Positions 63,472-64,000 of a DNA stretch of 64,000 bases are shown one piece after another. The translations under genes and the position numbers were made by a program. Origin of the DNA: Letharia columbiana (Eukaryota; Ascomycota; Lecanoromycetes; Lecanorales; Parmeliaceae). The notes under the pieces are model-generated. The model was not told where the DNA came from. It was given only the letters and a program-made list of their open reading frames with translations, and did not search any database. The stretch is taken from assembly GCF_014066305.1 (NCBI RefSeq), contig NW_023501047.1, positions 744,001 to 808,000 of the forward strand. Direction: 5' to 3'. Every line of letters begins with the position of its first letter. The first letter of the stretch is position 1.

Positions 63472-64000
63472 ATATAGAAATATAAGATAAGATACTTAGT
63501 TATATTAACTATAAAGTTATTATAAAGAAAAGAGCGACTAGATATAAATACGCTAAGGCGTATTACGTGATTATATTATATAATTATCAAGACGCTAAGA
63601 GTTACATAATTCGAATTTCAATACTCTCCTTTATATATATTCTCTTATAAGCGAAACTTAATAAATACGAAGTTTAATACTAACGATATTAAAATTAAGT
63701 AAGTAAGATAAAATAACTTAATCGATTTTCGTCGGGTTATTAAAGTAAGTTAGCGTTAAATAATTAAAGTAAAATCTAAGTTAAGTAATTAGAGTATATT
63801 AGCGTTAAGTAATAGAAATAAAATTAATATTAAATAGTTAAGGTGAGTTAATGCCGGGTAGCTAGCGTGAAAATATATCCTCTCTATACTCTCTATACTT
63901 CTATTTTCTTATATAAACGAAATTAAAAAATATAAGATTTAAAGTTTATAACGTTTAAAATAAAGTAGATAAAGTAAAAAGTCGAAATCTGAAAACGACT
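63472..64000 (-). mobile_element. Third copia copy, minus orientation, cut by window end
   Basis: LTR at 63,472-63,623, then the inverse of the 3' region of the plus element with a short minisatellite (63,735-63,860). It ends in gtcgaaatctgaaaacgact, which matches 51,330-51,345. The rest lies beyond the window. A patch near 63,850 (gagttaatgccgggtagcta) is barely mutated. Confidence 0.6.

Overview
The window looks like a nuclear contig from a filamentous ascomycete (Pezizomycotina). Genes carry short GT-AG introns, mostly 46-76 nt. The recognisable proteins are fungal housekeeping proteins. The genome is bipartite: gene blocks of balanced base composition alternate with long AT-rich blocks in which CpA and TpG are almost absent while CpG and CpT persist. 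That is the signature of repeat-induced point mutation (RIP). No bacterial operon, CRISPR array, rRNA or convincing tRNA was seen. The species cannot be named from the sequence alone.

Layout. Gene block 1 (1-11,200) holds, in order: a WD40 protein of the MABP1/WDR62 type (minus, cut by the window edge), RRG9 (plus), RGP1 (plus), an unrecognised 118-residue spliced gene (minus), MOB1 (plus), ATP5/OSCP (plus) and the acireductone dioxygenase ADI1 (minus). AT block 1 (11,320-27,400) is RIP-mutated repeat DNA with a ~1.65 kb tandem macro-repeat and many copies of one dispersed repeat, called family R here. A 4 kb gene island (27,400-31,730) holds one ten-exon gene for a GH63-type glucosidase (YMR196W-like). 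AT block 2 (31,740-42,960) contains a ~205 bp satellite, G/T-skewed tracts and a 4.1 kb near-palindrome built from satellite, minisatellite and family R sequence. Gene block 2 (42,960-47,940) holds a RasGEF protein with an N-terminal P-loop domain (plus) and HIT1 (minus). AT block 3 (47,940-64,000) carries family R copies and Ty1/copia retrotransposons in opposite orientations, with a homopolymer-rich, probably mis-assembled stretch between them at 55,480-55,821.

The genes do not form a pathway cluster. They cover Golgi Rab GEF function (RGP1), mitochondrial respiration (RRG9, ATP5), mitotic exit/Hippo-type signalling (MOB1), methionine salvage (ADI1), Ras signalling (RasGEF), snoRNP assembly (HIT1) and glucan or oligosaccharide hydrolysis (GH63). 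Exon boundaries were worked out by hand from splice signals and reading-frame continuity; less certain junctions are flagged. The most interesting material is structural: the 4.1 kb palindrome, family R ends acting as terminal inverted repeats on units of several sizes, and a 14 bp variable tandem repeat inside family R. I found no convincing new functional gene system.
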